A stretch of 64,000 bases of DNA. It comes from Qaidamihabitans albus (GTDB lineage Bacteria > Actinomycetota > Actinomycetes > Mycobacteriales > Pseudonocardiaceae). The stretch is taken from positions 186,001 to 250,000 of the forward strand of contig NZ_JAEHOB010000004.1 in the NCBI RefSeq assembly GCF_016464705.1, read 5' to 3'. The notes under the pieces are model-generated. The model was not told the DNA's origin, did no database searches, and worked only from the letters and a program-made list of their open reading frames with translations. Below, in pieces: positions 44,901 through 51,790 of the stretch. Every line of letters starts with the position of its first letter. The first letter of the stretch is position 1. A program made the position numbers and the translations under genes.

Positions 44901-44960
44901 CTGCGCACCCTGTTCGGCCGCAGGAGGACCGTCTACCGCCGCGGTCTCTGTCGTCGGCAC
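41952..44960 (-). CDS. NIT-domain sensor histidine-kinase-like protein A (CvnA-like)
   Basis: 1002-residue membrane sensor. Short cytoplasmic N-terminus (about 1-35, ending WRLRNWPLRTKL), TM1 at about 42-60, an external nitrate/nitrite-sensing-type domain (about 65-330, with VVQALQAERTLAVARIA), TM2 (about 340-362), HAMP-like segment (RALIKPLRVLRTSALE), dimerisation helix FELDHLATRLRRNGESLLVL, HATPase domain with N-box HLLAELFDNATYFS and G1 ITDRGVGM, and a 330-residue Pro/Glu/Ser-rich tail. First gene of the conservon. GTG start without a clear Shine-Dalgarno. Divergent from binding protein A. Confidence 0.9.
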   Translation of the reverse strand: MPTTETAAVDGPPAAEQGAQEQSAESSGSRWRLRNWPLRTKLAAVLIIPMVTALVFGGLRALDEVNRAEEFQHTVDQVDVAAHVTNVVQALQAERTLAVARIANGSGDRAALDAQVAETDAAVRDLRGAAAQLNLPSEEARERYDRGLERLDALEPLRASISNSAYPDLFAFNTYTSILESLVQLGREVNTAVTDRELLRRGTTLQALSEAKEFVSRENAALQIAAGRNGFPADLLERTQAAQASARASLDIFMANASTGQQQLYSDTVAGPDVDNRERIKTAAFVRATEGDDLAVDVQRLTADGASTTEKLREVENTLLSGLRAQADTLAADATQAAWVFFGLMLTALVAALILMLVVARALIKPLRVLRTSALETAYVRLPETVRRILADPNPMEASRNAVAPVPVHSTEEIGEVARSFDVVHERAIRMAAEQALLRENVNGIFVNLSRRSQRLVERQLGVIDGLEADEQDPDQLASLFELDHLATRLRRNGESLLVLSGAGLAKSVPKPVPAADVIGAALSEIEQYARVEVGSVPEVAVRGLAVHDLVHLLAELFDNATYFSEPETKISVRAVVTRRHSLAIQITDRGVGMTEEQIAEANERLADPPDLDVSVTRRMGLYVVARLAQRHGIEVRLRENEDIEGGVIARIVVPTELLTSLTPGGERPQPTTPEEISAPLQGTPRSPRAQSSSLSSLSSFTGAPSGAGRAERQATTQLPATSASARRQDAPAQAADESGLVALENPISLDELVGGGGSRAAGPFLSTGPEPPPRSQPDEEPEWPAESPDGDTNGYPGDIAQPLALPKREPRYVPVAPEQPAAPEPAGGDGSALEDDVPTRRLPIYQSVLSRWFSEESGLQPDESESERAVPEEPAEQSAGVDEEWRSAADNGWQAAHALLESRSEELTPAGLPKRVPNAYLVPGSINRSEGDAFTDTTVGAPGQGAIARSADAARNRMASFQRGYQSGRHALRETSTDDARQDSVTVNGLGERSADNGAKE

Positions 44961-45540
44961 CGCTCTACCACCATCGTTCTCCGAGCCGGCTATGAACCCG
45001 GCACCGCCGCCGGGGAGTTCTCAGCACGCTCCGTGCACATCAGCGCGCCAACCGTCACTCCGGCGGACGACGCACAGCGGAAGCATTGCGTTGTACGGCC
45101 GCGCTGGTCAACCCAGCCCGGTACCACAGGGGTGATTGGTCCAGGCCGGCGCCCAAGATGCCCGGAGTTATCGGCAAGGTAGAAGCCCACTCCGCCATTC
45201 AGTCACTCTCTCGTCACTCATCGGTGGCCTGGTACCGCACGGGAGATACAGAAGGTAGCGAACACAGCGGCATGATGTAACCCTCGCAGGTTAGATACCA
45301 CCCGACACTGCCACGGCGTCCGCGGACGTTCGCCCGTTTTACCCCTTGCCGGTAAACCGAGAGTAAACTACATCACACCAATAACCACCCGTTTGGATGG
45401 TCTGGCGTACTGAGAGACCCCAGCTCGGTACGCATTGTAATGATCGCCCGGGATCTCTAAAGTAACCGTGGCTCGCGGAGCCGGCGCGGCTCGCCGCACC
45501 CTAACCAAACCCCAGTACATCTCGTAAACCAGGAGTGGCA
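44961..45540. other. 580-base intergenic region between sensor kinase A and binding protein A
   Basis: No supported gene here. The half nearest the binding protein is locally AT-rich and carries a TTTACC/GGTAAA inverted repeat, AACC/GGTT symmetry near 45290 and a GC hairpin before the start. This is a large shared regulatory region, much longer than the 81-base gap between the equivalent pair at 51.7 kb. Confidence 0.5.
45338..45356. promoter_or_regulatory. TTTACC-GGTAAA inverted repeat
   Basis: Perfect 6-bp arms (45338-45343 and 45351-45356) separated by 7 bases, in an AT-richer stretch about 185 bases upstream of binding protein A. Candidate operator for the transporter operon or the conservon; no regulator can be named. 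Confidence 0.35.
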
Positions 45541-46563
45541 GTGCTTCGACACGGCATCACCAGGACGGCCCGTCCGCGCAGACGCACGCGGGTCGCCACC
45601 GTAATCTCGACGTTCGCGGTTCTCGCCTCGGTCAGCGGGTGCGGACTGCTCGGTGGCGAGGACCCCGAGTCCGAGAGCAGCGACGGCCCGCTCGAGAAGA
45701 GCAACATCACCGTGGCGACACTGCCCGCGATCGATGTCGCCCCGCTGCACCTCGCGGTGAAGAACGGCTACTTCAAGGAGGAGGGGCTCGAGGTCAAGAT
45801 CGACCAGGCCGCCAGCGGTCAGGCGGCGCTCTCCAAGCTGATCGGCGGCGACGCCGAGATCGCGTTCTCCAGCTACGTGCCGTTCTTCGCGGCGCAGAGC
45901 CAGGGTGTGGCGGACATCAAGTTCGTCGCCGACGCGGTCTCCACCGCACCGAACAGTGTGGTACTTGTCACAATGCCGGATTCGTCCGTGAAGAAGGTGA
46001 GTGACCTCGCGGGCAAGAAGATCGGTGTCTCCGCGCTGAACACCATCTCGGACGCGCTGGTGAAGTCGGTCATGAAGACCAACGACGTCGACTACGAGTC
46101 GGTGAACTGGGTGCCGATCTCGTTCCCGGACATCTCCGGCGCGCTCTCGCGCGGGGACATCGACGCCGGCCTGCTGATCGAGCCGTTCCTGACCAACTCG
46201 GCCCAGGAGGCGGGCACCGTCCCGCTGACCGACGTGGCGACCGGGCCGACGAAGGACTTCCCGCTGGCCGGCTACGGCTCGCTGGCCCAGTTCGCGGAGC
46301 AGAACCCGAAGACCGTCGCCGCCTTCCAGCGGGCGATGCGGAAGGCCACCGAGGAGTCGCAGGACCGCAGCAAGATCGAGCCGCTGCTCGTCGACTACGC
46401 CCACATCGAGGCCGGTACGGCGAAGCTGGTCACCCTGCCGCAGTTCCACGCGACGCTGGACCCGGTGCGCCTGCAGCGGGTGCCGGACCTCATGGTGGAG
46501 TTCGGCATTATCCCGAAGAAGATCGAGGCCAGCGAGATGATCGCGGAGTCGGCGACCACCTGA
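45541..46563 (+). CDS. ABC transporter substrate-binding lipoprotein A (NMT1/SsuA/NrtA-like)
   Basis: 340 residues: lipoprotein signal ending VLASVSGC (Cys34), then an NMT1/SsuA-type two-lobed binding protein (ITVATLPAIDVAPLHLAVKNGYFKEEGLEVKI, DAEIAFSSYVPF, FPDISGALSRGDIDAGLLIEPF). This superfamily binds sulfonates, nitrate, thiamine precursors and similar small ligands; which one is unknown. Start GTG 45541 has AGGAG 5 bases upstream. First gene of the importer operon and divergent from NIT-domain kinase A. Confidence 0.88.
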   Translation: MLRHGITRTARPRRRTRVATVISTFAVLASVSGCGLLGGEDPESESSDGPLEKSNITVATLPAIDVAPLHLAVKNGYFKEEGLEVKIDQAASGQAALSKLIGGDAEIAFSSYVPFFAAQSQGVADIKFVADAVSTAPNSVVLVTMPDSSVKKVSDLAGKKIGVSALNTISDALVKSVMKTNDVDYESVNWVPISFPDISGALSRGDIDAGLLIEPFLTNSAQEAGTVPLTDVATGPTKDFPLAGYGSLAQFAEQNPKTVAAFQRAMRKATEESQDRSKIEPLLVDYAHIEAGTAKLVTLPQFHATLDPVRLQRVPDLMVEFGIIPKKIEASEMIAESATT

Positions 46564-46593
46564 CGGCCGGTCGTGCGAACAGGAGTGACGTTT

Positions 46594-46722
46594 ATGAACG
46601 CGGCCAGCGAACCGGCCCGGCCCCCGGCCGGGCGATCGTGGTGGCAGGGCCCTGAGCAGGCACGCCAGGCGCTCGGGTATCGGCGCGGAGCCCCGGCTCC
46701 CGGTTCTCGAGACAAGCGCTGA
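46594..46722 (+). CDS. 42-codon ORF in frame with, and cut off from, permease 1
   Basis: Starts at ATG 46594 after AGGAGTGACG (good spacing) and ends at TGA 46720-46722. One codon later, in the same frame, comes GTG 46726 of permease 1. The sequence (SWWQGPEQARQALGYRR in the middle, no hydrophobic part) reads like the cytoplasmic N-terminal tail of a permease. Either a leader ORF feeding reinitiation at permease 1, or an extension lost to a nonsense change. Confidence 0.5.
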   Translation: MNAASEPARPPAGRSWWQGPEQARQALGYRRGAPAPGSRDKR

Positions 46723-46725
46723 CAC

Positions 46726-47496
46726 GTGCGGCCCATCGTTCGAAACCTGGCCGGCCTGGCGGGCTTCCTGCTGCTCTGGGAAGCCGTGGTCAGGCTCGGC
46801 CTGGTACCGGAGCGGGAGGTTCCGCCGGCGAGCGTCGTGCTGGCGCGGACGGTCAGCCTGCTCGGCGACGAACCGTTCCTGCGGGACGTCATCGCGACCG
46901 TGCTCGCCTGGGCGATCGCGCTCGGCACCGCGATCGTGATCGCGGTGCCGGCCGGGCTGCTGCTCGGCAGCCTGCCCGGGCTGCGCGTCGCCACCAGGGC
47001 GATCGTCGAGTTCCTCCGGCCGATCCCGTCGGTCGCGCTGATCCCACTGGTGATCCTCGTCGTCGGCGGCGGGCCGGAGTCGAAGATCGCACTGGCGATC
47101 TACGCGGCGATCTGGCCGATCCTCTACAACGCCATCTACGCCTTCGACGAGATCGACTCGCTGCTCATCGACACCGCGCGCTCGTGCGGTGCCGGGCGGA
47201 TGCGGATACTCGCGTCTGTGGCGTTGCCGCACGCGGCCCCGTTCATCTTCACCGGGATCAGGATGTCCGCGGCGATCGGGCTGATCGTCGTGGTGAGTAC
47301 CGAGTTCATCGCCGGAGCCGCCGCCGGTATCGGGCAGTTCATCCTCGCGGCCACCTCGGGTGGCGGCCGGATGGATCTCGTGCTGGCCGGCACCGTCGTC
47401 GCAGGGCTGCTCGGATACCTGATCAACGACGGGCTCGAACGGCTCGGCAGGCGGTTGTTCCGCTGGCACACGGCAACGACCGCGGAGGCGATGTGA
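46726..47496 (+). CDS. ABC transporter permease 1 (SsuC/TauC/NrtB-like)
   Basis: 256-residue inner-membrane permease with about six hydrophobic helices. The binding-protein-dependent transport loop is YAFDEIDSLLIDTARSCGAGRMRILASVALPHAAPFIFTGIRMS (contains the EAA-like segment), preceded by FLRPIPSVALIPLVIL. GTG 46726 has no Shine-Dalgarno and follows an in-frame TGA by one codon, so initiation probably depends on the upstream ORF. The stop overlaps the next small ORF (ATGTGA). Confidence 0.85.
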   Translation: MRPIVRNLAGLAGFLLLWEAVVRLGLVPEREVPPASVVLARTVSLLGDEPFLRDVIATVLAWAIALGTAIVIAVPAGLLLGSLPGLRVATRAIVEFLRPIPSVALIPLVILVVGGGPESKIALAIYAAIWPILYNAIYAFDEIDSLLIDTARSCGAGRMRILASVALPHAAPFIFTGIRMSAAIGLIVVVSTEFIAGAAAGIGQFILAATSGGGRMDLVLAGTVVAGLLGYLINDGLERLGRRLFRWHTATTAEAM

Positions 47497-47656
47497 GCGA
47501 CAATCGCGAAGCCCGGCTCACCATCGCCGACCGGGTGCGGGTGCCCCGCAGAACACCGGGAGGCGATGTGAGCGATGTGAGCGACAATCGCGAAGCCCGG
47601 CTCACCATCGCCGACCGGGTGCGGGTGCCCCGCAGGACACGGGGGGCGATGTGAAC
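47490..47656. repeat. 84-bp tandem duplication between the two permease genes
   Basis: Copy 1 is 47490-47573 and copy 2 is 47574-47656. The first 61 bases of each copy are identical; the last part differs at a few positions and copy 2 is 1 base shorter within a G-run. Each copy carries a ribosome-binding-like GGAGGCGAT-GTG arrangement. 84 is a multiple of 3. Confidence 0.9.
47493..47654 (+). CDS. 53-codon duplicated ORF coupling permease 1 and permease 2
   Basis: GTG 47493 overlaps the permease 1 stop and the TGA at 47652-47654 overlaps the permease 2 start GTG 47651. The product has two copies of SDNREARLTIADRVRVPRRT separated by a short Gly/Asp linker. Adding back the single base missing from copy 2 would join it in frame to permease 2. 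It may be a detached N-terminal extension or a translational coupler. Confidence 0.5.
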   Translation: MSDNREARLTIADRVRVPRRTPGGDVSDVSDNREARLTIADRVRVPRRTRGAM

Positions 47657-48460
47657 CACTTCCTCGGTTTCCTGCGCAAGTGGTCGCTGTTCTTCGGCGC
47701 GGTCGTGCTGTGGGAGCTCGCGACGCGCCTGGCGGAGGACCCCTTCTTCCCGCCGCCGACGACGATCCTGGACAAGATCGCGGAGCTCTGGTTCTCCGCG
47801 CCCGCGACGCGGCTGTTCCTGACCGACGACGTCTACCAGGACATCCTGCCGAGCCTGGGCAGGGTCTTCGGCGGCTGGAGCATCGCGGTGGTGCTCGGTG
47901 TCGGTCTCGGCACCGCGCTGGGCCGGTCGAGGACCGGGATGGACTACGTGGGCCCGCTGTTCGCCTTCATGAGGGCGATCCCGCCGCCCACGCTGATCCC
48001 GGTCTTCCTCGTCCTGCTCAGCATCGGCACGAGCATGAAGCTGACCACGATCGTCTTCGGCTCGATATGGCCGATCCTGCTGAACACCGTCGACGGCGTC
48101 CGCTCGGTGAACGCGACCCAGCGGGACACCGCTCGCTCGTTCCGGACTCCGCAGCACTACTGGATCGCGATGGTGGTGCTGCCCGCCGCGCTGCCGAAGA
48201 TCTTCGCCGGACTGCGGCTGAGCCTGTCCATCGCGCTGATCCTCATGGTGGTCTCGGAGATGGTCGGCGCGACCGACGGGATCGGCTACGAGCTGATCTT
48301 CGCGCAGCAGCGGTTCGACTTTCCGGCGATGTGGTCGTGGATCGTGCTGCTCGGCGTACTCGGCTACGGGCTGAACGCCTTGCTGCTGGTCGTCGAGAGA
48401 CGGATGCTCAGCTGGCAACCGAGTACCGGTGCCACGACCGCCAAGACCACAGGAGCCTGA
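47651..48460 (+). CDS. ABC transporter permease 2 (SsuC/TauC/NrtB-like)
   Basis: 269 residues with about six hydrophobic helices and the coupling loop VDGVRSVNATQRDTARSFRTPQHYWIAMVVLPAALPKIFAGLRLS; FMRAIPPPTLIPVFLVLLSIG precedes it. Paralogue of permease 1, so the importer probably uses a heterodimer of permeases. GTG 47651 overlaps the stop of the duplicated small ORF. The ATPase gene begins after a further one base. Confidence 0.88.
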   Translation: MNHFLGFLRKWSLFFGAVVLWELATRLAEDPFFPPPTTILDKIAELWFSAPATRLFLTDDVYQDILPSLGRVFGGWSIAVVLGVGLGTALGRSRTGMDYVGPLFAFMRAIPPPTLIPVFLVLLSIGTSMKLTTIVFGSIWPILLNTVDGVRSVNATQRDTARSFRTPQHYWIAMVVLPAALPKIFAGLRLSLSIALILMVVSEMVGATDGIGYELIFAQQRFDFPAMWSWIVLLGVLGYGLNALLLVVERRMLSWQPSTGATTAKTTGA

Positions 48461-48461
48461 A

Positions 48462-49271
48462 ATGTCGACCATGCTTCAGGTGACGGGCCTCAGTCACCGC
48501 TACGGCACCGGCGAGCACGCGCACGTCGCCGTGAACGACCTGACCTTCACCGTGGAGACCGGCGAGCTCTCCTGCATCGTCGGTCCCTCCGGCTGCGGCA
48601 AGTCCACGCTGCTGCGCTGCATCTCCGGCCTGATCACGCCGACCGGCGGCGAGGTCTCCCTGCACGGCGACCGGGTCACCGGTGTGCCCGAAGACCTGGC
48701 CGTGGTCTTCCAGGACTACAGCCGCTCGCTGTTCCCGTGGCTGACCGTGCGGCAGAACGTGGAGTTCCCGCTGCGCTGGAAGAAGTCGCGGGCCGAGCGC
48801 AGGGAGCGCTCGGAGGAGGCGCTGGAGTGGGTCAGCCTGCCCGGTGTGGGCGGCAAGTACCCGTGGCAGCTCTCCGGCGGCATGCAGCAGCGGGTTTCGA
48901 TCGCGCGGGCGCTGGCCCGCCGCCCCGCCCTGCTGCTGATGGACGAGCCGTTCGCGTCCGTGGACGCGCAGACGCGCTTCGAGCTGGAGGACCTGCTGCG
49001 CAGCGTGCAGCTACAGCACGGCAGCACGATCCTGCTCGTCACGCACGACATCGACGAGAGCGTCTACCTGGGCGACCGGGTGCTGGTGCTGTCCAAGTCG
49101 CCGGCCCGCATCGTCGCCGATCTGCCGGTGGACCTGCCCGCGGAGCGGCACCAGATCACCACCCGTGAGTCGGCGAACTTCGTCTCGCTGCGCGCCGAGG
49201 TGGCCCGGCTCCTGCAGGGCGGCACCCCGGCCGAACCCGCGGCCGGGGTCGTGAGCGAGAAGCCGAGTTAG
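48462..49271 (+). CDS. ABC transporter ATP-binding protein (SsuB/TauB/NrtD-like)
   Basis: 269 residues: Walker A GPSGCGKST, Q-loop VVFQDYSRSLFPWLTV, signature LSGGMQQRV, Walker B LLLMDEPF, D-loop ASVDAQTR, H-loop THD. Typical of the nitrate/sulfonate/taurine subfamily. ATG 48462 has AGGAG upstream. Only one ATPase is present for two permeases and two binding proteins. It ends 36 bases before the stop of the converging kinase B. Confidence 0.9.
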   Translation: MSTMLQVTGLSHRYGTGEHAHVAVNDLTFTVETGELSCIVGPSGCGKSTLLRCISGLITPTGGEVSLHGDRVTGVPEDLAVVFQDYSRSLFPWLTVRQNVEFPLRWKKSRAERRERSEEALEWVSLPGVGGKYPWQLSGGMQQRVSIARALARRPALLLMDEPFASVDAQTRFELEDLLRSVQLQHGSTILLVTHDIDESVYLGDRVLVLSKSPARIVADLPVDLPAERHQITTRESANFVSLRAEVARLLQGGTPAEPAAGVVSEKPS

Positions 49272-49306
49272 CTGTCGTCTCGCGGGCAGGCCGTCGGGGC
49301 GCCGCT

Positions 49307-51709
49307 TCAGTCCACCCGCTCGTGCCTGCCCCGCCGCACCCCGTTCTGCAGGCGGCTCATCCGCGACCGGACCGCCTCGGGGGCGCGGTCGATCACCGGC
49401 AGCTCCTCCTCCTCGTCCTCGGCCGGCCAGACCACGTCCTCGGCGTGCACGGTGAGCGCGGCGGCGTCGCGGATCCGCTCCTCCTCCGAGGCCTGGAACC
49501 ACTGCGAGAGCACTTCCTGATACGCGGGCAGCCGCTCGGTCGGCGTATCGTCGTCGAGCGCGTGCGGGCTCTCGTCGTCCTCGGTGGGCCACTGCGGCGG
49601 CGGCTCCCACTCGACCGGCGCCCGCCTCGGCGGCCCGTACTCGGTCAGCGCCTGCCACGGTGCGTCGGCCTCCTCCGGCTCCCGTTCCGGCGCAGGCCGC
49701 TCAGGTGGCGGTGGCGGTGGCGCGGCGGGTGCCGGGCCTTCGACGCTCAGCAACGCGGCGGGCACGATCACCGTCGCGGTCAGCCCACCGGTCTCCGCAG
49801 GGCTGAGCCGCACGTGTATCCGGTGCCGCTGGGACAGCCGTGCCACGACGTATAGGCCCATCCGGCGCGACACCTCGACGTCGACCTCGGGCGGCTCGGC
49901 GAGCCGCGCGTTGACCCGCTCGATCTCCGCAGGCGGCATGCCCGCGCCGCGGTCGGTGATGTCGATCCGCCAGTCGCCGCGTCCGGTCGCCGAGCTGACC
50001 ACCGACACCGGGGCGTCCTGGCCCGAGTACTCGGTAGCGTTCTCGAGCAGTTCCGAGATCACGTGGATGAGGTCGCTCACCACGTCGCCGCGCACCGCGA
50101 CACCCGGGGTCGCGGCTACCTCGATCCGAGGATAATGCTCTACTTCGGACAGTGCGGCGCCGATGATCTCGTCGGCGGGCACCGCGCCCGGCAGCGCCGG
50201 TCCGGCGTCGTAGCCCGCGAGCACCAGCAGGTTCTCGCTGTTGCGCCGCATTCTCGTGGCGAGATGGTCCAGTTCGAACAGTCCGCCGAGGGTGTCCGGG
50301 TCCTGCTCGTCCGCTTCCATCCGGTCGAGCACGGACAGCTGCCGCTCGACGAGCTCCTGGCTGCGCCTGGACAGGCTGACGAACATCGAGTTGACGTTCT
50401 CCCGCAACATCGCCTGGTCCCCGGCGAGCCGTACCGCCTCGCCGTGCACGGCGTCGAACGCCCTGGCCACCTGCCCCAGCTCCTCCCGGCTGAACACCGG
50501 CACCGGCGCGATCGCGCGGCGGCGCACGTGCTCCGGGCCGGGTTCGGGGTCGGCCAGGATGCCGTCGACGGCGGCGGGCAACCGGTGCTCGGCCACGTCG
50601 AGCGCGCTGCTGCGCAGCACCCGCAGCGGCCGCAGCAACGAACGCGCGATGACCACCGCGAGGGTCGCGGCGACCAGCAGCACACCGAGCACGATGCCGG
50701 CATCGGTGATCGCCGACCGGCGGGCGTCGGCAGCCAGCGCGTCGGAACGCTGCTGCAGTTGCACGAGCATCGCGTCCTGCACGCGGTTGGCGAGGTTCAC
50801 CGTGTAGGTGGCGGCCGTGTCCCACTGCTCGGCGTCGAGCTCGCTGAGGTCCCCGCCGCTCTCGGTACTCGTCAGCACCGACTCGACCATGCCGTTGCCG
50901 ATGTCGACGACGAGCCCGATCACCGTGTCGTCGTACATCCGCTGCTGTCTCGGGGTGGCGAACTTCACGAAGTCCTCGCGGGCTGCGGACAGCCCGGACT
51001 CGGCGGCGAGCAGCGCACGTTCCCGGTCCGGGGACAGGCTGCCCCGCGCGAGCGCCTCGGCCACGAGCGCCCGCTTGACCGACATCTGGTCCTTGACCCT
51101 GGCCAGCGCGTTGGTGGCCAGCCGCGTGCGGGCCAGCTCGCCGTCGGGTGAGTTCGACACGGCCTGGTCACCGATGTCGAGCAGCCCGGAGATCAGCTCG
51201 CTGTAGGAGCGCAGCACCGCGTCGGCGGGAAACTCCGAGTGCTCGCCCGCATAGCGCAGGGCGCTCAGCACGCCGAGCCGGTCCTCGCTCCGCCGGATCG
51301 CGTCCACGGCGGCAGGCGAGAGCCGCGAGCTCGCAGCCACCAGGTCCCGGCCGAACACGCCGATCGCCGCGTCGACGCGTTCCCGCTGCTCGCGCAGCTC
51401 GCCGAGATCGCCCTGCCTGCCGGCCGCGACATAGCGCACCGTGAGGTCCCGCTCACGCTGCAGCTGGTGCAGCACGTCGGCGACCTTGCCGTCCACCCGG
51501 ACACGTTCCGCCCCGTCGGCGAACCGGTCGGCCCGATCGAGATCCGCGCTCACCCGCAGCCCGACCAGCACCACCACCGCCAGCGCCGGGATCAGCAGCA
51601 CCACGAGCAGTTTGGTACGCAGGCGCCAGTTCCGCAGCCGCCACCGGCCCCCGGCGCGCCCGGCTTCCGCCGCCTCATCCCGGCCGGGACGTTCGCTGCG
51701 ACGGGTCAC
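49307..51709 (-). CDS. NIT-domain sensor histidine-kinase-like protein B
   Basis: 800-residue paralogue of kinase A: TM1 (LLVVLLIPALAVVVLVGLRV), an external NIT-like domain (LHQLQRERDLTVRYVAAG), TM2 (about 335-355), HAMP-like RSLLRPLRVLRSSALD, FELDHLATRMRRNSENLLVLAG, and a HATPase with VISELLENATEYS and ITDRGAGM, then a shorter Pro-rich tail. Unlike kinase A it is not followed by Roadblock, DUF742 or GTPase genes. GTG 51709 follows GGAAGCCAG. Divergent from binding protein B across 81 bases. Confidence 0.88.
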   Translation of the reverse strand: MTRRSERPGRDEAAEAGRAGGRWRLRNWRLRTKLLVVLLIPALAVVVLVGLRVSADLDRADRFADGAERVRVDGKVADVLHQLQRERDLTVRYVAAGRQGDLGELREQRERVDAAIGVFGRDLVAASSRLSPAAVDAIRRSEDRLGVLSALRYAGEHSEFPADAVLRSYSELISGLLDIGDQAVSNSPDGELARTRLATNALARVKDQMSVKRALVAEALARGSLSPDRERALLAAESGLSAAREDFVKFATPRQQRMYDDTVIGLVVDIGNGMVESVLTSTESGGDLSELDAEQWDTAATYTVNLANRVQDAMLVQLQQRSDALAADARRSAITDAGIVLGVLLVAATLAVVIARSLLRPLRVLRSSALDVAEHRLPAAVDGILADPEPGPEHVRRRAIAPVPVFSREELGQVARAFDAVHGEAVRLAGDQAMLRENVNSMFVSLSRRSQELVERQLSVLDRMEADEQDPDTLGGLFELDHLATRMRRNSENLLVLAGYDAGPALPGAVPADEIIGAALSEVEHYPRIEVAATPGVAVRGDVVSDLIHVISELLENATEYSGQDAPVSVVSSATGRGDWRIDITDRGAGMPPAEIERVNARLAEPPEVDVEVSRRMGLYVVARLSQRHRIHVRLSPAETGGLTATVIVPAALLSVEGPAPAAPPPPPPERPAPEREPEEADAPWQALTEYGPPRRAPVEWEPPPQWPTEDDESPHALDDDTPTERLPAYQEVLSQWFQASEEERIRDAAALTVHAEDVVWPAEDEEEELPVIDRAPEAVRSRMSRLQNGVRRGRHERVD

Positions 51710-51790
51710 CTGGCTTCCTTGTCACATTTCGTCGAACCGCAGTCAGGAACACCGTCCCCGAGAAACCATTGGAGACTAGCGACATCCGCT

